Assembly: GCF_014127485.1 (NCBI RefSeq) | Contig: NZ_CP059903.1 | Span: 3,408,001 to 3,472,000, forward strand | Direction: 5' to 3' | Source: Nocardioides dongkuii | GTDB lineage: Bacteria > Actinomycetota > Actinomycetes > Propionibacteriales > Nocardioidaceae | Length of the DNA stretch: 64,000 bases | Shown: positions 25,886-34,133 of the stretch, one piece after another | How positions within the stretch are numbered: the first letter of the stretch is position 1 | How the letters are laid out: each line of letters begins with the position of its first letter | The notes under the pieces: model-generated | What the model saw: only the letters and a program-made list of their open reading frames with translations | Database searches by the model: none | Told to the model about the DNA's origin: nothing | Translations under genes and position numbers: made by a program

Positions 25886-26923
25886 ATGCGCGCAGTGGTG
25901 GTGGACGCCGCCCGGTCGCGGCCCGAGGTCCGAGATGTGCCGGAGCCTTCGGCGCCCTCCGGTGGCGTGGTCGTGCGTGTGGTCGCCACGGGGATGTGCC
26001 GCAGCGACTGGCACGCCTGGGCGGGACACGACGAGGTCGCGTTCCCGCACGTACCCGGCCACGAGCTCGCCGGCGAGATCGTGGAGGTCGGCGCGGGCGT
26101 GGCCCGGTGGACGGTCGGAGACCGGGTCACCGTCCCGTTCGTCTGCGGCTGCGGCCGCTGCGCCTGGTGCCTGGGCGGGAACGCGCAGGTCTGTCCCGAC
26201 CAGCAGCAGCCGGGGTTCACCCACTGGGGTTCGTTCGCTGAGTACGTCGCGCTGCACGCCGCGGACACCAACCTGGTCGCCATCCCCGAGCAGGTCGGCT
26301 TCGCGACCGCGGCCGGCCTCGGGTGCCGGTTCGCCACGGCGTACCGGGCGCTCGTCGGGCGCGCGCGGATCGCGGAGGGCGAGTGGGTCACGGTGATCGG
26401 CGCCGGCGGCGTCGGTCTCAGCACGGTGATGATCGCTAGCGCGCTCGGCGCCCGCGTGGTCGCGGTCGACCGCAACCCGGAGGCGCTCGCCATGGCCACC
26501 GAGCTCGGCGCCGAGCACACCCTCCTCGCCGACGGGACCGACATCCCCGCGGCGGTGGGCGACCTCGTCGCGGGTGGCACCGACGTCGCGGTCGATGCCG
26601 TCGGCAGCGAGCAGACCTGCGCCGACGCCATCCTCAGCCTGCGACGTCGGAGCCGCCTCGTGCAGGTCGGACTGCTCCCGCCGATCGGCGGGCACCCGCG
26701 GGTGCCGATGGACCGGGTGATCGCGTGGGAGCTCGACGTCCTGGGGAGCCACGGGATGGCGGCGGCCGACTATCCCGGGATGCTGGCGCTGATCGAGGCA
26801 GGATCGCTGCGACCCGACCGGCTCATCGAGCGCACCATCGGACTCGACGATGCCGCGTCCCTGCTGCCGGGATTCGACCAGGCGAAGGTGGCCGGGATGA
26901 CCATGATCGACCCCACCCGCTGA
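25886..26923 (+). CDS. Zinc-dependent alcohol dehydrogenase
   Basis: A 345-residue medium-chain dehydrogenase/reductase. Catalytic zinc ligands are Cys (GMCRSDWHAW) and His-Glu (VPGHELAGEI); the structural zinc loop is VPFVCGCGRCAWCLGG. The NAD(P) motif is VIGAGGVGLSTVMIA. The family oxidises alcohols or reduces aldehydes and ketones. The ATG at 25886 begins exactly at the conserved MRAVVVDAA, with 62 bases after the DUF4188 stop. It is followed 21 bases later by the tRNA-Gly gene on the other strand. The substrate is unknown. Confidence 0.92.
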   Translation: MRAVVVDAARSRPEVRDVPEPSAPSGGVVVRVVATGMCRSDWHAWAGHDEVAFPHVPGHELAGEIVEVGAGVARWTVGDRVTVPFVCGCGRCAWCLGGNAQVCPDQQQPGFTHWGSFAEYVALHAADTNLVAIPEQVGFATAAGLGCRFATAYRALVGRARIAEGEWVTVIGAGGVGLSTVMIASALGARVVAVDRNPEALAMATELGAEHTLLADGTDIPAAVGDLVAGGTDVAVDAVGSEQTCADAILSLRRRSRLVQVGLLPPIGGHPRVPMDRVIAWELDVLGSHGMAAADYPGMLALIEAGSLRPDRLIERTIGLDDAASLLPGFDQAKVAGMTMIDPTR

Positions 26924-26944
26924 GCGGGTCGGTGCGTGAGGATC

Positions 26945-27018
26945 TGGAGCGGACGCGAGGATTTGAACCTCGACCTCTTCCCTGGAAGGGAAGCGCGCTG
27001 CAACTACACCACGTCCGC
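26945..27018 (-). tRNA. tRNA-Gly (anticodon UCC)
   Basis: On the minus strand the sequence folds into a cloverleaf: acceptor stem GCGGACG/CGTCCGC, anticodon stem CTTCC/GGAAG with loop CTTCCAG (anticodon TCC), and T arm CGAGG/CCTCG with loop TTCAAAT. The 3' CCA is encoded (26945-26947). I saw no duplicated 3' fragment elsewhere in the window, so there is no sign that it has served as an attachment site here. Confidence 0.95.
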
Positions 27019-27100
27019 GTGGCCAGCCTCTGACGAGCCTGACGCGTCCCCAGTATGAACCAGCGCCAGGGCTGTCCGGCGCCCGGGTACGGCTTCCGAG

Positions 27101-27358
27101 CTACCGGGGAAACAGGGAGTAGCAGCGGGGTAGGGGGCCGTCGGTCCGCTCGTCCCAGTTGGAGGGCTTGATGAAGCAGGCGTGCTCGACGTACTGCATG
27201 TCGGCGACGGTGGTGCGGTCAACGGCGGGCGCCTGGTCACGGCGGTCCGGGATGGCCTGCGCGCTGTCCCCCGTGACGATCAGCAGCGCGCCGATGCAGG
27301 TGGCAGCTGCGGCGACGAGTGCCGCGGCGGGACGGTGGTTGATCGACGATGTGGTCAT
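27101..27358 (-). CDS. Small secreted protein, unknown
   Basis: An 85-residue protein with a clear signal peptide: short N-terminus, hydrophobic core about residues 11-29 (AALVAAAATCIGALLIV) and an AQA-type cleavage region near residue 35. The mature part is about 50 residues with two Cys (HACFIKPSNW and LPRCYSLFPR) that could form a disulfide, and is rich in Asp/Arg. I do not recognise it. It is divergent from the LuxR-type regulator at 27496. The layout resembles the short secreted protein at 59046, but I see no sequence match. Confidence 0.65.
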   Translation of the reverse strand: MTTSSINHRPAAALVAAAATCIGALLIVTGDSAQAIPDRRDQAPAVDRTTVADMQYVEHACFIKPSNWDERTDGPLPRCYSLFPR

Positions 27359-27495
27359 GACCCGACGGTCCGCCGGGTGCCGTTGGCGCGGAATGCGACA
27401 TTCGCCGGTGGAACATCCGCGTACGCCAGAACGCGTATGTCCGACCCGGCCCGGTCGTCGTAGTTTGGAGCAACGCAGACTGCGGAGGTTGCGCC

Positions 27496-28266
27496 GTGAC
27501 GGGTCGCTGGAGCATCACCGACACCGATGTCGGCGCCTTGCTCGACGTACTAGGTCGACACCAGCCAGCTACCTCGGACGACATCTTCTATGCCGACGTC
27601 CTCACCGGTCTGCGCGAGCTGATCCCGTGCGACGAGATCGCCTTCCAGCTCATGGATGTGGCCGAACAGCGAGTCAGAGTGCTGTGCGCGTCCGACTCCG
27701 GAGTGGAACGCGCCGAGTCCGTCGGCATGGACAACGAGTGGCACACGCTGTTCTGGCAGCAGTTCTGGGGAGAGCACGGCTGCGCCGGTCCGGTGAAGAC
27801 CGGCGACTACACGACGGTTCTCCACCATGCGGAGACAGCACGCAGCCGGGCGCACGACAACACGCCGTTCGGGTCGCTGATCAACGGGCTGGGTCTCAAG
27901 GACGAGGTCCTCGTGCCGATGACGCCCCTCGGCGGCACGGACCGACGCCTCCTGCTGTGGCGCACCACGGACTATCCCGACTTCTCCCCCCGCGAGAAGG
28001 CGATGCTCGCGCTGGCTCGCCCGCACCTGGCCGAGCTGCACACGCAGCGCGACCGGGAGTCTCGGGGCGAACCTCACCTGACGGCACGTCAGTGGGAGGT
28101 GCTGCGCCAGGTGGCCACCGGAGCCAGCAACACGCAGATCGCCCCCACCCTCGGGCTGTCCGAGGCGACGGTGCGCAAGCACCTCGAGAACGTCTTCCTC
28201 CGCCTGGGCGTGCAGAGTCGGACCGAGGCCTTGGCTCGCGTCCATGGGTTCCTCGACGTGTCCTGA
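27496..28266 (+). CDS. LuxR-type transcriptional regulator with GAF-like N-terminus
   Basis: A 256-residue protein starting at GTG 27496. The N-terminal 180 residues look like a GAF-type sensor (LRELIPCDEIAFQLMD, VPMTPLGGTDRRLLLWRT). The C-terminal LuxR helix-turn-helix is clear: LTARQWEVLRQVATGASNTQ, then LGLSEATVRKHLENVF and RLGVQSRTEALARV. It is not a two-component response regulator because no receiver Asp is present. The nearest genes are the small secreted protein (divergent) and the SDR (convergent), so its targets cannot be read from context. Codon use is slightly more AT-rich than the core. Confidence 0.87.
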   Translation: MTGRWSITDTDVGALLDVLGRHQPATSDDIFYADVLTGLRELIPCDEIAFQLMDVAEQRVRVLCASDSGVERAESVGMDNEWHTLFWQQFWGEHGCAGPVKTGDYTTVLHHAETARSRAHDNTPFGSLINGLGLKDEVLVPMTPLGGTDRRLLLWRTTDYPDFSPREKAMLALARPHLAELHTQRDRESRGEPHLTARQWEVLRQVATGASNTQIAPTLGLSEATVRKHLENVFLRLGVQSRTEALARVHGFLDVS

Positions 28267-28291
28267 GGCTGGATGCCAGCTTGCGGTCGAA

Positions 28292-28329
28292 CACCGCGGC
28301 GGCGCGAGACAGTCCTCGCGCCGCCGGTG
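28292..28329. terminator. Bidirectional hairpin between LuxR regulator and SDR
   Basis: CGGCGGCGCGAG (28297-28308) pairs with its exact complement at 28315-28326 around a 6-base loop, and CACC/GGTG extend the stem beyond a bulge. It lies between two convergent stop codons. Confidence 0.7.
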
Positions 28330-28341
28330 TCTGACTCGGAT

Positions 28342-29121
28342 CTAGATGATGGGGAGCTGGCCGCCGTCGATGGTGAGGGTCACCCCGGTCACCCACTGCG
28401 CGCGGTCCGAGGCGAGGTAGGCGACGGCCTCGGCGATGTCGCGCGGGTCCCCGGGACGACCCAGGGGAACGCCGGCCGTGATGTCGGCCAAGGAGACGTC
28501 CATCGCGTCGGCGAAGGTCTGGTTGATTACGTCGGCGCCGGGGGTGATCACGTGGCCCGGCAGGAGCGTGGCGACGCGGATCCCGGCGGGAGCGAGCTCG
28601 GTGGCCAGCGCCTTGCCGTAGGCGTTGAGCGCAGCCTTGGCGGCGCCGTAGTGGGCCAGCGGCGGCACCGGCATGAGCGCCGCGGCGGAGGAGATGTTGA
28701 TGATCGCCCCGCCCGCGCCGGCCTCGCGCAGGGCCGGCAACAGCGCGTTGGTGACCCGGATGGCGGAGAGATAGTTGAGGTCGAGGGCGTCGAGCCACTC
28801 CTCGTCGGGGATGGAGGAGATGCCGCCGAGGTGGGTGCGTGCGGCCCCCGCGTTGTTGACGACGATGTCGACACCGCCGAGCTGGTCGAGTGCTGCGGCC
28901 GTGAGCTCCAGGACGCCGGCGAGCGTGCTGATGTCGCCCTGGATGAAGGTGGCGGCCTTCGGCGTCTCGTCGGTGGCGGTCCGCGCCGTGGTGACGACGG
29001 TGGCACCGCCGTCGAGCAGGCGCTGCACGATGGCGGCCCCGATACCTCGGGAGCCTCCTGTGACGAAGGCGCGCTTGCCGGTGAGCTCGGTGGGGTCTGC
29101 TGGACTAGGGGTTCTGAACAT
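28342..29121 (-). CDS. Short-chain dehydrogenase/reductase
   Basis: A 259-residue classical SDR that oxidises or reduces alcohol/keto substrates with NAD(P). TGGSRGIG (residues 21-28), NNAG (89-92), the ISS serine (145) and catalytic YxxxK (Tyr158, Lys162) are intact. I start it at the ATG at 29121 because the TGX3GXG motif then sits at the normal distance. A CATAGT -10-like box 7 bases upstream suggests a leaderless transcript. It is divergent from a TetR regulator across a 78-base region with palindromes, so it is probably that repressor's target. A degraded copy of its 3' end is found at 32665-32757. Confidence 0.93.
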   Translation of the reverse strand: MFRTPSPADPTELTGKRAFVTGGSRGIGAAIVQRLLDGGATVVTTARTATDETPKAATFIQGDISTLAGVLELTAAALDQLGGVDIVVNNAGAARTHLGGISSIPDEEWLDALDLNYLSAIRVTNALLPALREAGAGGAIINISSAAALMPVPPLAHYGAAKAALNAYGKALATELAPAGIRVATLLPGHVITPGADVINQTFADAMDVSLADITAGVPLGRPGDPRDIAEAVAYLASDRAQWVTGVTLTIDGGQLPII

Positions 29122-29183
29122 ACGGTCCACTATGACAGGTTCTGGACCGTTCGTCCAGAAGTTCTCGACCAAAAGTTCAGAAC
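29111..29183. promoter_or_regulatory. TetR-type operator region between SDR and TetR genes
   Basis: TTCTGGAC (29140-29147) and GTCCAGAA (29153-29160) form a palindrome with a 5-base centre. The core GGACCGT recurs inverted as ACGGTCC (29122-29128) over the SDR start. A wider pair, GTTCTGAAC (29111-29119) and GTTCAGAAC (29175-29183), brackets it. For tetR, TCGACC (29165-29170), a 17-base spacer and TAGGAT (29188-29193) form a promoter ending 7 bases before its ATG. Confidence 0.65.
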
Positions 29184-29199
29184 TCGCTAGGATGGAGGC

Positions 29200-29790
29200 A
29201 TGGCGCGACCGAGGAAGTTCGACGAGCAGACGGTCATGGCGGTCGCGCGCCGGCAGTTCAACGAGACCGGCTACCACGGCACGTCCGTCGACGACCTCTC
29301 CCGCGCGACGGGGCTCAGCAAGGGCAGCCTCTACGGCGCGTTCGGCGACAAGGAGGCCTTGTTCCAGCGGGTCTTCGACGAGTACTGCACCGCAGCCGAG
29401 GAGGGCGTGGCAGCCCTGGTCGAGGGCCCAGCAGACGAGGCGCTCGATCGGATCCGCGCGTGGCTCGCGTTCCCGGAGGGTGGCATCGACCGGCGCGGGT
29501 GCCTGCTGGCGAAGGGCACCGCCGAGCTGGCGTGGGAGAGCGACGCCGTCGCCGCACGCTCGCTCGCCACGTTCGAGGCGCTGTTCGACAGCTGCCGGCA
29601 ACTGGTCGAGCAGGCGCAGGCCGCCGGGCACATCGACCCGAACGCCGACGCCGCAGCACTCGGCGGACTGATCGTCACCACGCATCGCGGGCTCGAGGCA
29701 CTCGCCAAGGCGGGAGTCGACGCGGCGACCCTGAACCGCATCGCTACCGCCGCCGTGGACAACATCGCCCTCGATCCGACCCCCGTGTAG
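29200..29790 (+). CDS. TetR family transcriptional repressor
   Basis: A 196-residue regulator. The N-terminal helix-turn-helix is typical: FDEQTVMAVARRQFNETGYH, then SVDDLSRATGLSKGSLYGAFGDKEALF. The ligand-binding part contains GCLLAKGTAEL, which places it near the AcrR/TetR_C_13-like group often associated with SDR enzymes. It is divergent from the SDR and the shared region carries several palindromes, so autoregulation plus control of the SDR is the simplest reading. The ATG at 29200 is probably at or near the transcript start. Confidence 0.92.
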   Translation: MARPRKFDEQTVMAVARRQFNETGYHGTSVDDLSRATGLSKGSLYGAFGDKEALFQRVFDEYCTAAEEGVAALVEGPADEALDRIRAWLAFPEGGIDRRGCLLAKGTAELAWESDAVAARSLATFEALFDSCRQLVEQAQAAGHIDPNADAAALGGLIVTTHRGLEALAKAGVDAATLNRIATAAVDNIALDPTPV

Positions 29791-30041
29791 GCACCACGGA
29801 CAGCAATCTCGATCGGCGTGACGTGTCCAGAAGCGCCCCCAGCTTCGTCGTCGGTCGCTTCACCTGGACGCGTCCCTGCCGTCGGGGCGAGGGACGGTCC
29901 GGATGACTCGGACCAGCGTCGAACTCCAGACGCTCGACCAGGGCTTGACGGTCAGGCAGCTGATGACCCGACCATCCAACCGCCTGCCGCGTACGGCCTC
30001 CCTGCGCCGAGCAGATCCAGCGTTTCGCCGGATACTGGGAC

Positions 30042-30746
30042 ATGGCCACCCTGCGCACGAGGCCCGAGGGGTCCTCTCCGATCGAACTCGAGATGCCCCC
30101 TCGGCTGGCATCCTGGAACAAGGTCGGTGACCCAGAACGCGATCGGTTAGACGTCTACCTCAGTCATGTGCGCGAACTGACCGCCGGATACATGACTACC
30201 GACGCGCCCCTCGCACTTGAGCTCCAGGTCGGTATGGGCCTGCGGCCGCTGGCGCACGAGAGTGATCTGGACAACTACCTAGAACCAGTCCTGCGCAACC
30301 TCGGCGCGAACCGGTTCTGGGCGGCGTTCGGGACAAAGCACGCTGAAAAGCACTCCACCGTCGCGGTCGGGCCGACTACTCCGACCGAGCCGCCGCGAGG
30401 TCCCGATCTATTCGTCGAACCCCTCGGGAGCTACGAGAAGCGAGCGTGGCTTCTTCAAATCGAAGACGCATGCGCCGCCGCCGATCGTCTTGACCCGGAA
30501 GGGCATGGACCGGTGCGCCTGATCGTCGCCTACGACCTCGGGCCGCGGCGGACGTGGGTGAACCTATGGAAGCCGACTATCGACGCGCTCGGACCACTGC
30601 TTGGGACAGTGCCACGGCCGACTAAGGCGCACGATGACCCCCGTGACGGGCGAATCACGGCGCTCGAGCTGCACCGCACCGTCGATCCCGACGCCGGTAA
30701 CGACATCAAGATCAGCTTCTGGTGGGACCACCTCGAGCCATCGTGA
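30042..30746 (+). CDS. Unrecognised protein with possible duplicated RusA-like motif
   Basis: A 234-residue protein not assignable with confidence. Two halves share a layout: strand LALELQVGMGL then SDLDNYLEPVLRNLG, and strand VRLIVAYDLG then WVNLWKPTIDALGPLLG, followed by ITALELHRTV and IKISFWW strands. This recalls the D-x-DN-L-K-x-x-x-DAL pattern of RusA Holliday-junction resolvases, but the third catalytic Asp of the first half is missing and the second half lacks the DxD, so catalysis is doubtful. Codon 36 is the rare TTA leucine codon, and GC is lower than in core genes, consistent with acquisition. It converges on the helicase gene at 30866. Confidence 0.6.
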   Translation: MATLRTRPEGSSPIELEMPPRLASWNKVGDPERDRLDVYLSHVRELTAGYMTTDAPLALELQVGMGLRPLAHESDLDNYLEPVLRNLGANRFWAAFGTKHAEKHSTVAVGPTTPTEPPRGPDLFVEPLGSYEKRAWLLQIEDACAAADRLDPEGHGPVRLIVAYDLGPRRTWVNLWKPTIDALGPLLGTVPRPTKAHDDPRDGRITALELHRTVDPDAGNDIKISFWWDHLEPS

Positions 30747-30865
30747 CCGTCGGTGCACCAGGAACATGGTCGGTAGATCAGTGCGTCCGCGACACGGCGC
30801 AGTGAGCCGCCTCCGACTGTGTGGTGGATCCGCGGCGCCGCTCCCCCGTCACCTCCCAGCCCCGG

Positions 30866-32599
30866 TCAGGTGCCGTTCTCGGTCAGGGTCGTGGGCGGCA
30901 GCCAGTCGGCCCCGAGGAGCTGCGCGAGGTCGGCGAGGCCGGTGGTGTCGCTTCCGACCGTGTCGGAGGCTGCGGCGATCCGCTCCACCATCACCTTGCC
31001 GACCTGCTCCTCGACCGTGCCCTCGGCGTACGCGATGTGCCACGGCGAGACCTGGTGGTCGCGGTGGGTGCGACCGGTCACCTGCCGGGCGGCGATGCCC
31101 GAGAAGCGGGCCTGGTGGAAGACGCCGACCCGCGGCTCGGTGCTCGCCTGGCGGCCGCCGGCGAGGGTCTCGCCGGCGTGCAGGCTGATGGAGGCGACCG
31201 TGGTGAAGACGCAGACCTTCGCCTCTCCGGTCTGGAACCGGAGCCGCTCCGCCTCGGCGTCGAACCGGTCGCGGCCGTAGATCGAGGCCACCTCGATGCC
31301 GGAGTCACGCAACCGGTCGGCGATCGGGTCGGCGGCGGTCGAGACGAACTCGACGGAGCACGCCACCTGTCGCTCGGACTGGACCTGCTGGTCGATCCAG
31401 GCGACCGTCGAGTCGACGCGGATCAGCCCGGCCTTCTGCCGGAAGCGCAGCAGCGCGGCCCGGCCCTTCGCGACGTTGCGGCCGCGTCGGGCGATGTCCA
31501 TCTCACGACAGAACTCGCCCCACTCGGCCTCGTACGCCGTCCGTTCCGCCGGCGTGAGCGCGACCGGCATGCCGGAGATCGGCACCGGCCCCCAGGGCGC
31601 GGCGCGGTGCAGCATCGCCGGCGGCCGCTCGTCGGAGAGCCAGCCGCGTACCAGCTTGAGGTCCGCGGCGCGGCGCCCCGGATCGGTGGTCCAGGTCGCG
31701 CCGTACCGGCCCGGCTCCATCCCGACGCCGTGGCGCTCGAGCGCGGCGGCGAACGCGACCCCGGGTTGCGACGCCGAGGTCCACTCCCGCATCGGCTCGC
31801 CGAGCACCTGCGCGTAGGCGGGAGCGAGGTACGGCAGCTCGAGGGGCGTGTGCCCGGGCGTTGCGGTCGTCGCGATCACGAACGGCGCCTTGTCGTGCGG
31901 CTTCCCGTGCCCCGAGATGCGGGCCCAGAGCTTCCACCGCTTCGTCGTCGTTCGTCGCAGCGCGTGCGCCTCGTCGGCGATGATCACGTCCCACTCGTGG
32001 GCCGTGACCTTCTCCAGCCGGTCCCACGTGATCACGACCCATTCCAGGCCCCCGTCGCCCAGCGCCGCGATCGTGCGGCACCAGTGGCCGATGGTGATCG
32101 CGGCGGGCCGATCAGCCACGACCAGCACCCGCCGCGCGCCGCGGAGGTCGCCCACCGCCATCGCGCCGAGGACCGCGGAGATCGTCTTGCCCACGCCGGG
32201 CTCGTCGGCCAGCAGGAACTGCCGTCCGCCCGCCGCGGCGCGCTCCGCGATCGCGTCGGCCGCCTCGAACTGGATCCTCCGGGGCTCGAGCTCCTCGGTC
32301 GGCTCGGGCACGGGCGTCGGATCGCCGGGGTTGAGGGTGTTCTCGACGAACCGACCGAGCGTGTGCGGCCCCGGGGCGTACGGCGCGAGGTGCGCGGGCA
32401 CGGCGCGCCCGACGTACAGGTGGGCCTTGACCGCCGGATGCCAGGTGGCGCCGTCGACCGCTGTCCCGTACGGGACGTCGAGCACCCACAGCCGCTCCCC
32501 CGGCCCGGCGGTCGGCAACGGCCGCTGCGGCTGTCGCGTCCCGCGTCGGCGCGGTGACGCGCTGCGCCGACCAGCGCTGGATCGACGAGGACTGGACAC
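30866..32599 (-). CDS. Solitary SNF2-type DEAH-box helicase
   Basis: A 577-residue superfamily 2 protein starting at GTG 32599. Motif I is ADEPGVGKT (131-139), motif II DEAH (209-212), motif III-like VIATTATPGHTP, and the C-terminal lobe ends with RQVTGRTHRDHQVSPWHIAY, the SNF2/SMARCAL1 motif VI. The N-terminus is basic and Ser/Arg-rich. There is no nuclease, methylase or other defence gene beside it, so it resembles phage-type or domesticated DNA translocases. GC is high, unlike the flanking accessory genes. Its 5' side abuts the SDR remnant at 32665-32757. Confidence 0.85.
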   Translation of the reverse strand: MSSPRRSSAGRRSASPRRRGTRQPQRPLPTAGPGERLWVLDVPYGTAVDGATWHPAVKAHLYVGRAVPAHLAPYAPGPHTLGRFVENTLNPGDPTPVPEPTEELEPRRIQFEAADAIAERAAAGGRQFLLADEPGVGKTISAVLGAMAVGDLRGARRVLVVADRPAAITIGHWCRTIAALGDGGLEWVVITWDRLEKVTAHEWDVIIADEAHALRRTTTKRWKLWARISGHGKPHDKAPFVIATTATPGHTPLELPYLAPAYAQVLGEPMREWTSASQPGVAFAAALERHGVGMEPGRYGATWTTDPGRRAADLKLVRGWLSDERPPAMLHRAAPWGPVPISGMPVALTPAERTAYEAEWGEFCREMDIARRGRNVAKGRAALLRFRQKAGLIRVDSTVAWIDQQVQSERQVACSVEFVSTAADPIADRLRDSGIEVASIYGRDRFDAEAERLRFQTGEAKVCVFTTVASISLHAGETLAGGRQASTEPRVGVFHQARFSGIAARQVTGRTHRDHQVSPWHIAYAEGTVEEQVGKVMVERIAAASDTVGSDTTGLADLAQLLGADWLPPTTLTENGT

Positions 32600-32664
32600 C
32601 CCCGGACGCTACCGGGAGCTTTGCCTCACATAGCGCTGGCTCGCCCGGGTCCGCCGGCCGGCGA

Positions 32665-32757
32665 TCTGGATGACGGAAACTCGCCGCCGTCAATGGCCAG
32701 GGGGCACACCGGGCCACCCACTGCGCACGGTCTGACGCGAGGTAGGCGGCTCCGCAA
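32665..32757 (-). pseudogene. Degraded 3'-end fragment of an SDR gene
   Basis: This stretch aligns with 28342-28425, the end of the intact SDR, in the same orientation with roughly 80% identity by eye and small indels. On the minus strand it reads AYLASDRAQWV before going out of frame, and a later frame resumes the IDGG motif. No SDR body precedes it, so it is a remnant left by duplication, recombination or insertion. Confidence 0.7.
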
Positions 32758-32802
32758 TGGAGGAAAGGACAGCTCGTGTCGGCGATCTGAAGTTCGAGTC
32801 CC

Positions 32803-33912
32803 TTACATCCAAGGAGCGAGGTAGCCGGTGCACTCGGCGGGCTTGGTCGCGGTGTAGAGCGAGGAGACGTCGACCATCACGCGGCCCGATGCCGGGATGA
32901 GGTCTGGATACTCGCCGGAGCCGCCGATGATCTCGCCGGCCTTGTTCGTGCAGACCACCTGCAACGACGACCCCTCGAGCAACTCATCGGTCGGGTTGGT
33001 GACTTCGAACCGCGCTCCGTAGGAGTCTGAGTACTCCGGCTGGTAAACCTTGCCGGGGAACGTGCCCCAGTCCTCGGAGGTCTGGTCGTCGAAGGTTCCC
33101 TCGTCCTCCACGAGGACCGAGGCCTCGACGGTTGCGGGCTTCTTTCCCTTCGGCACCTCGACCTGAGTCGCGACCGGGAGCACCTGTCCTGGCCAGCTGA
33201 AGTGAGACACCTGGGAGCCGCTTGAAAGGAGCTCGCCGGACTCGTCCAGCAGGTTGAAGTTGACGGTGACGGTCTGTCCGGCGTGATCGTCGTTGTTCTG
33301 CACACGAGCGATCGTCCAGGCGTACCCGTACTGGGCGCCGAAGCCGGAGTCCACCAGGGTCCACGGCTCATCCTCAGGTGACGGAGCACCGCTGCCTGCG
33401 TCGATCCCCGCAGCGTCGGGGAGCTTGTCGCTGACGTCTTTCCCGAGGTCCGCGGACTTGAAGATGTCGGCGTAAGCCTCGGCGTCAGAAGGGTTCATGT
33501 TCCCTGTGACGCGCAGGAGCAGGTTGTCGCGGACGGTGCTCCACTCGCTTCCCAGGAGGCTGCTGCCGGACTGCAGATCCTGGATGTAGTCGGACCGCTT
33601 CTCAGCGTCCTTCTCCGAAGGCCACTCCTCGATAGTCGCTCCGCAGTCGACCCCCGGCTCGTCCCCTTCGCAGGACACTCGCGAGTCGAACATGACGGTC
33701 GCGGCCGAGTACCCGTTCGGGCGTCCGATGAGGTCATTCGGGTCGTTGTCTTCGTCGAGCTTGACCAACTCAATGACGTCTGGGATCTGCGACTGGAGGA
33801 CCAGCGCCGCGCTCTGGGCGGTGGGGCTGCTCGCATCCGCGGAGTCGTCAGAACCGCCGCCGCAACCAGCAAGCAGGACCAGGGCCGCACAGGCCGCAAG
33901 CGTAGTTCGCAT
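32803..33912 (-). CDS. Lipoprotein of unknown function
   Basis: The start is set at the ATG at 33912, giving 369 residues with an N-terminal lipoprotein signal (MRTTLAACAALVLLAGC; lipobox LLAGC, Cys17). The mature protein has a Gly/Ser/Asp linker, a region with a paired-Cys loop (SCEGDEPGVDCG), and a C-terminal part with two beta-sandwich-like segments (TIARVQNNDDHAGQTVTVNF and ARFEVTNPTDELLEGSSLQV) resembling FxLYD-type domains of surface lipoproteins. It contains no enzyme motif. It is divergent from the membrane protein at 34134. GC is lower than in neighbouring core genes. Confidence 0.75.
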   Translation of the reverse strand: MRTTLAACAALVLLAGCGGGSDDSADASSPTAQSAALVLQSQIPDVIELVKLDEDNDPNDLIGRPNGYSAATVMFDSRVSCEGDEPGVDCGATIEEWPSEKDAEKRSDYIQDLQSGSSLLGSEWSTVRDNLLLRVTGNMNPSDAEAYADIFKSADLGKDVSDKLPDAAGIDAGSGAPSPEDEPWTLVDSGFGAQYGYAWTIARVQNNDDHAGQTVTVNFNLLDESGELLSSGSQVSHFSWPGQVLPVATQVEVPKGKKPATVEASVLVEDEGTFDDQTSEDWGTFPGKVYQPEYSDSYGARFEVTNPTDELLEGSSLQVVCTNKAGEIIGGSGEYPDLIPASGRVMVDVSSLYTATKPAECTGYLAPWM

Positions 33913-34133
33913 GGGCTGGACCGTAGTGCAGCCAGCGGACTCCCAGGCAGGCGCCAAGAACGGCGGGCATCATCGAACGAGCCTCCCCTTCCTAGCTATG
34001 ACTCGTACATACGAGCGCGTCCGGTCATCTCGCCGCACCAGACGTGGGGGTTGTTCGTTCTCAGGACGTGCGCGCCGATCCTCTGATCTCCTTGACCGGC
34101 ACAGGCAACACGACCTCAGGCAGGAAAGTAACC

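Noticed and set aside
26945..27018. tRNA-Gly as the integration site of the 27-38 kb block
   Set aside because: The tRNA is intact, no second copy of its 3' end was found, and no integrase is adjacent.
29903..30130. A 75-codon plus-strand frame overlapping the gene at 30042
   Set aside because: No ribosome site, no recognisable domain, and it overlaps the better-supported 234-residue gene in another frame.
32785..32815. A GTTCGAGTCCC sequence resembling a tRNA T-arm, hence a possible attachment site
   Set aside because: The flanking bases do not pair to form a T stem or acceptor stem, and no matching tRNA is in the window.
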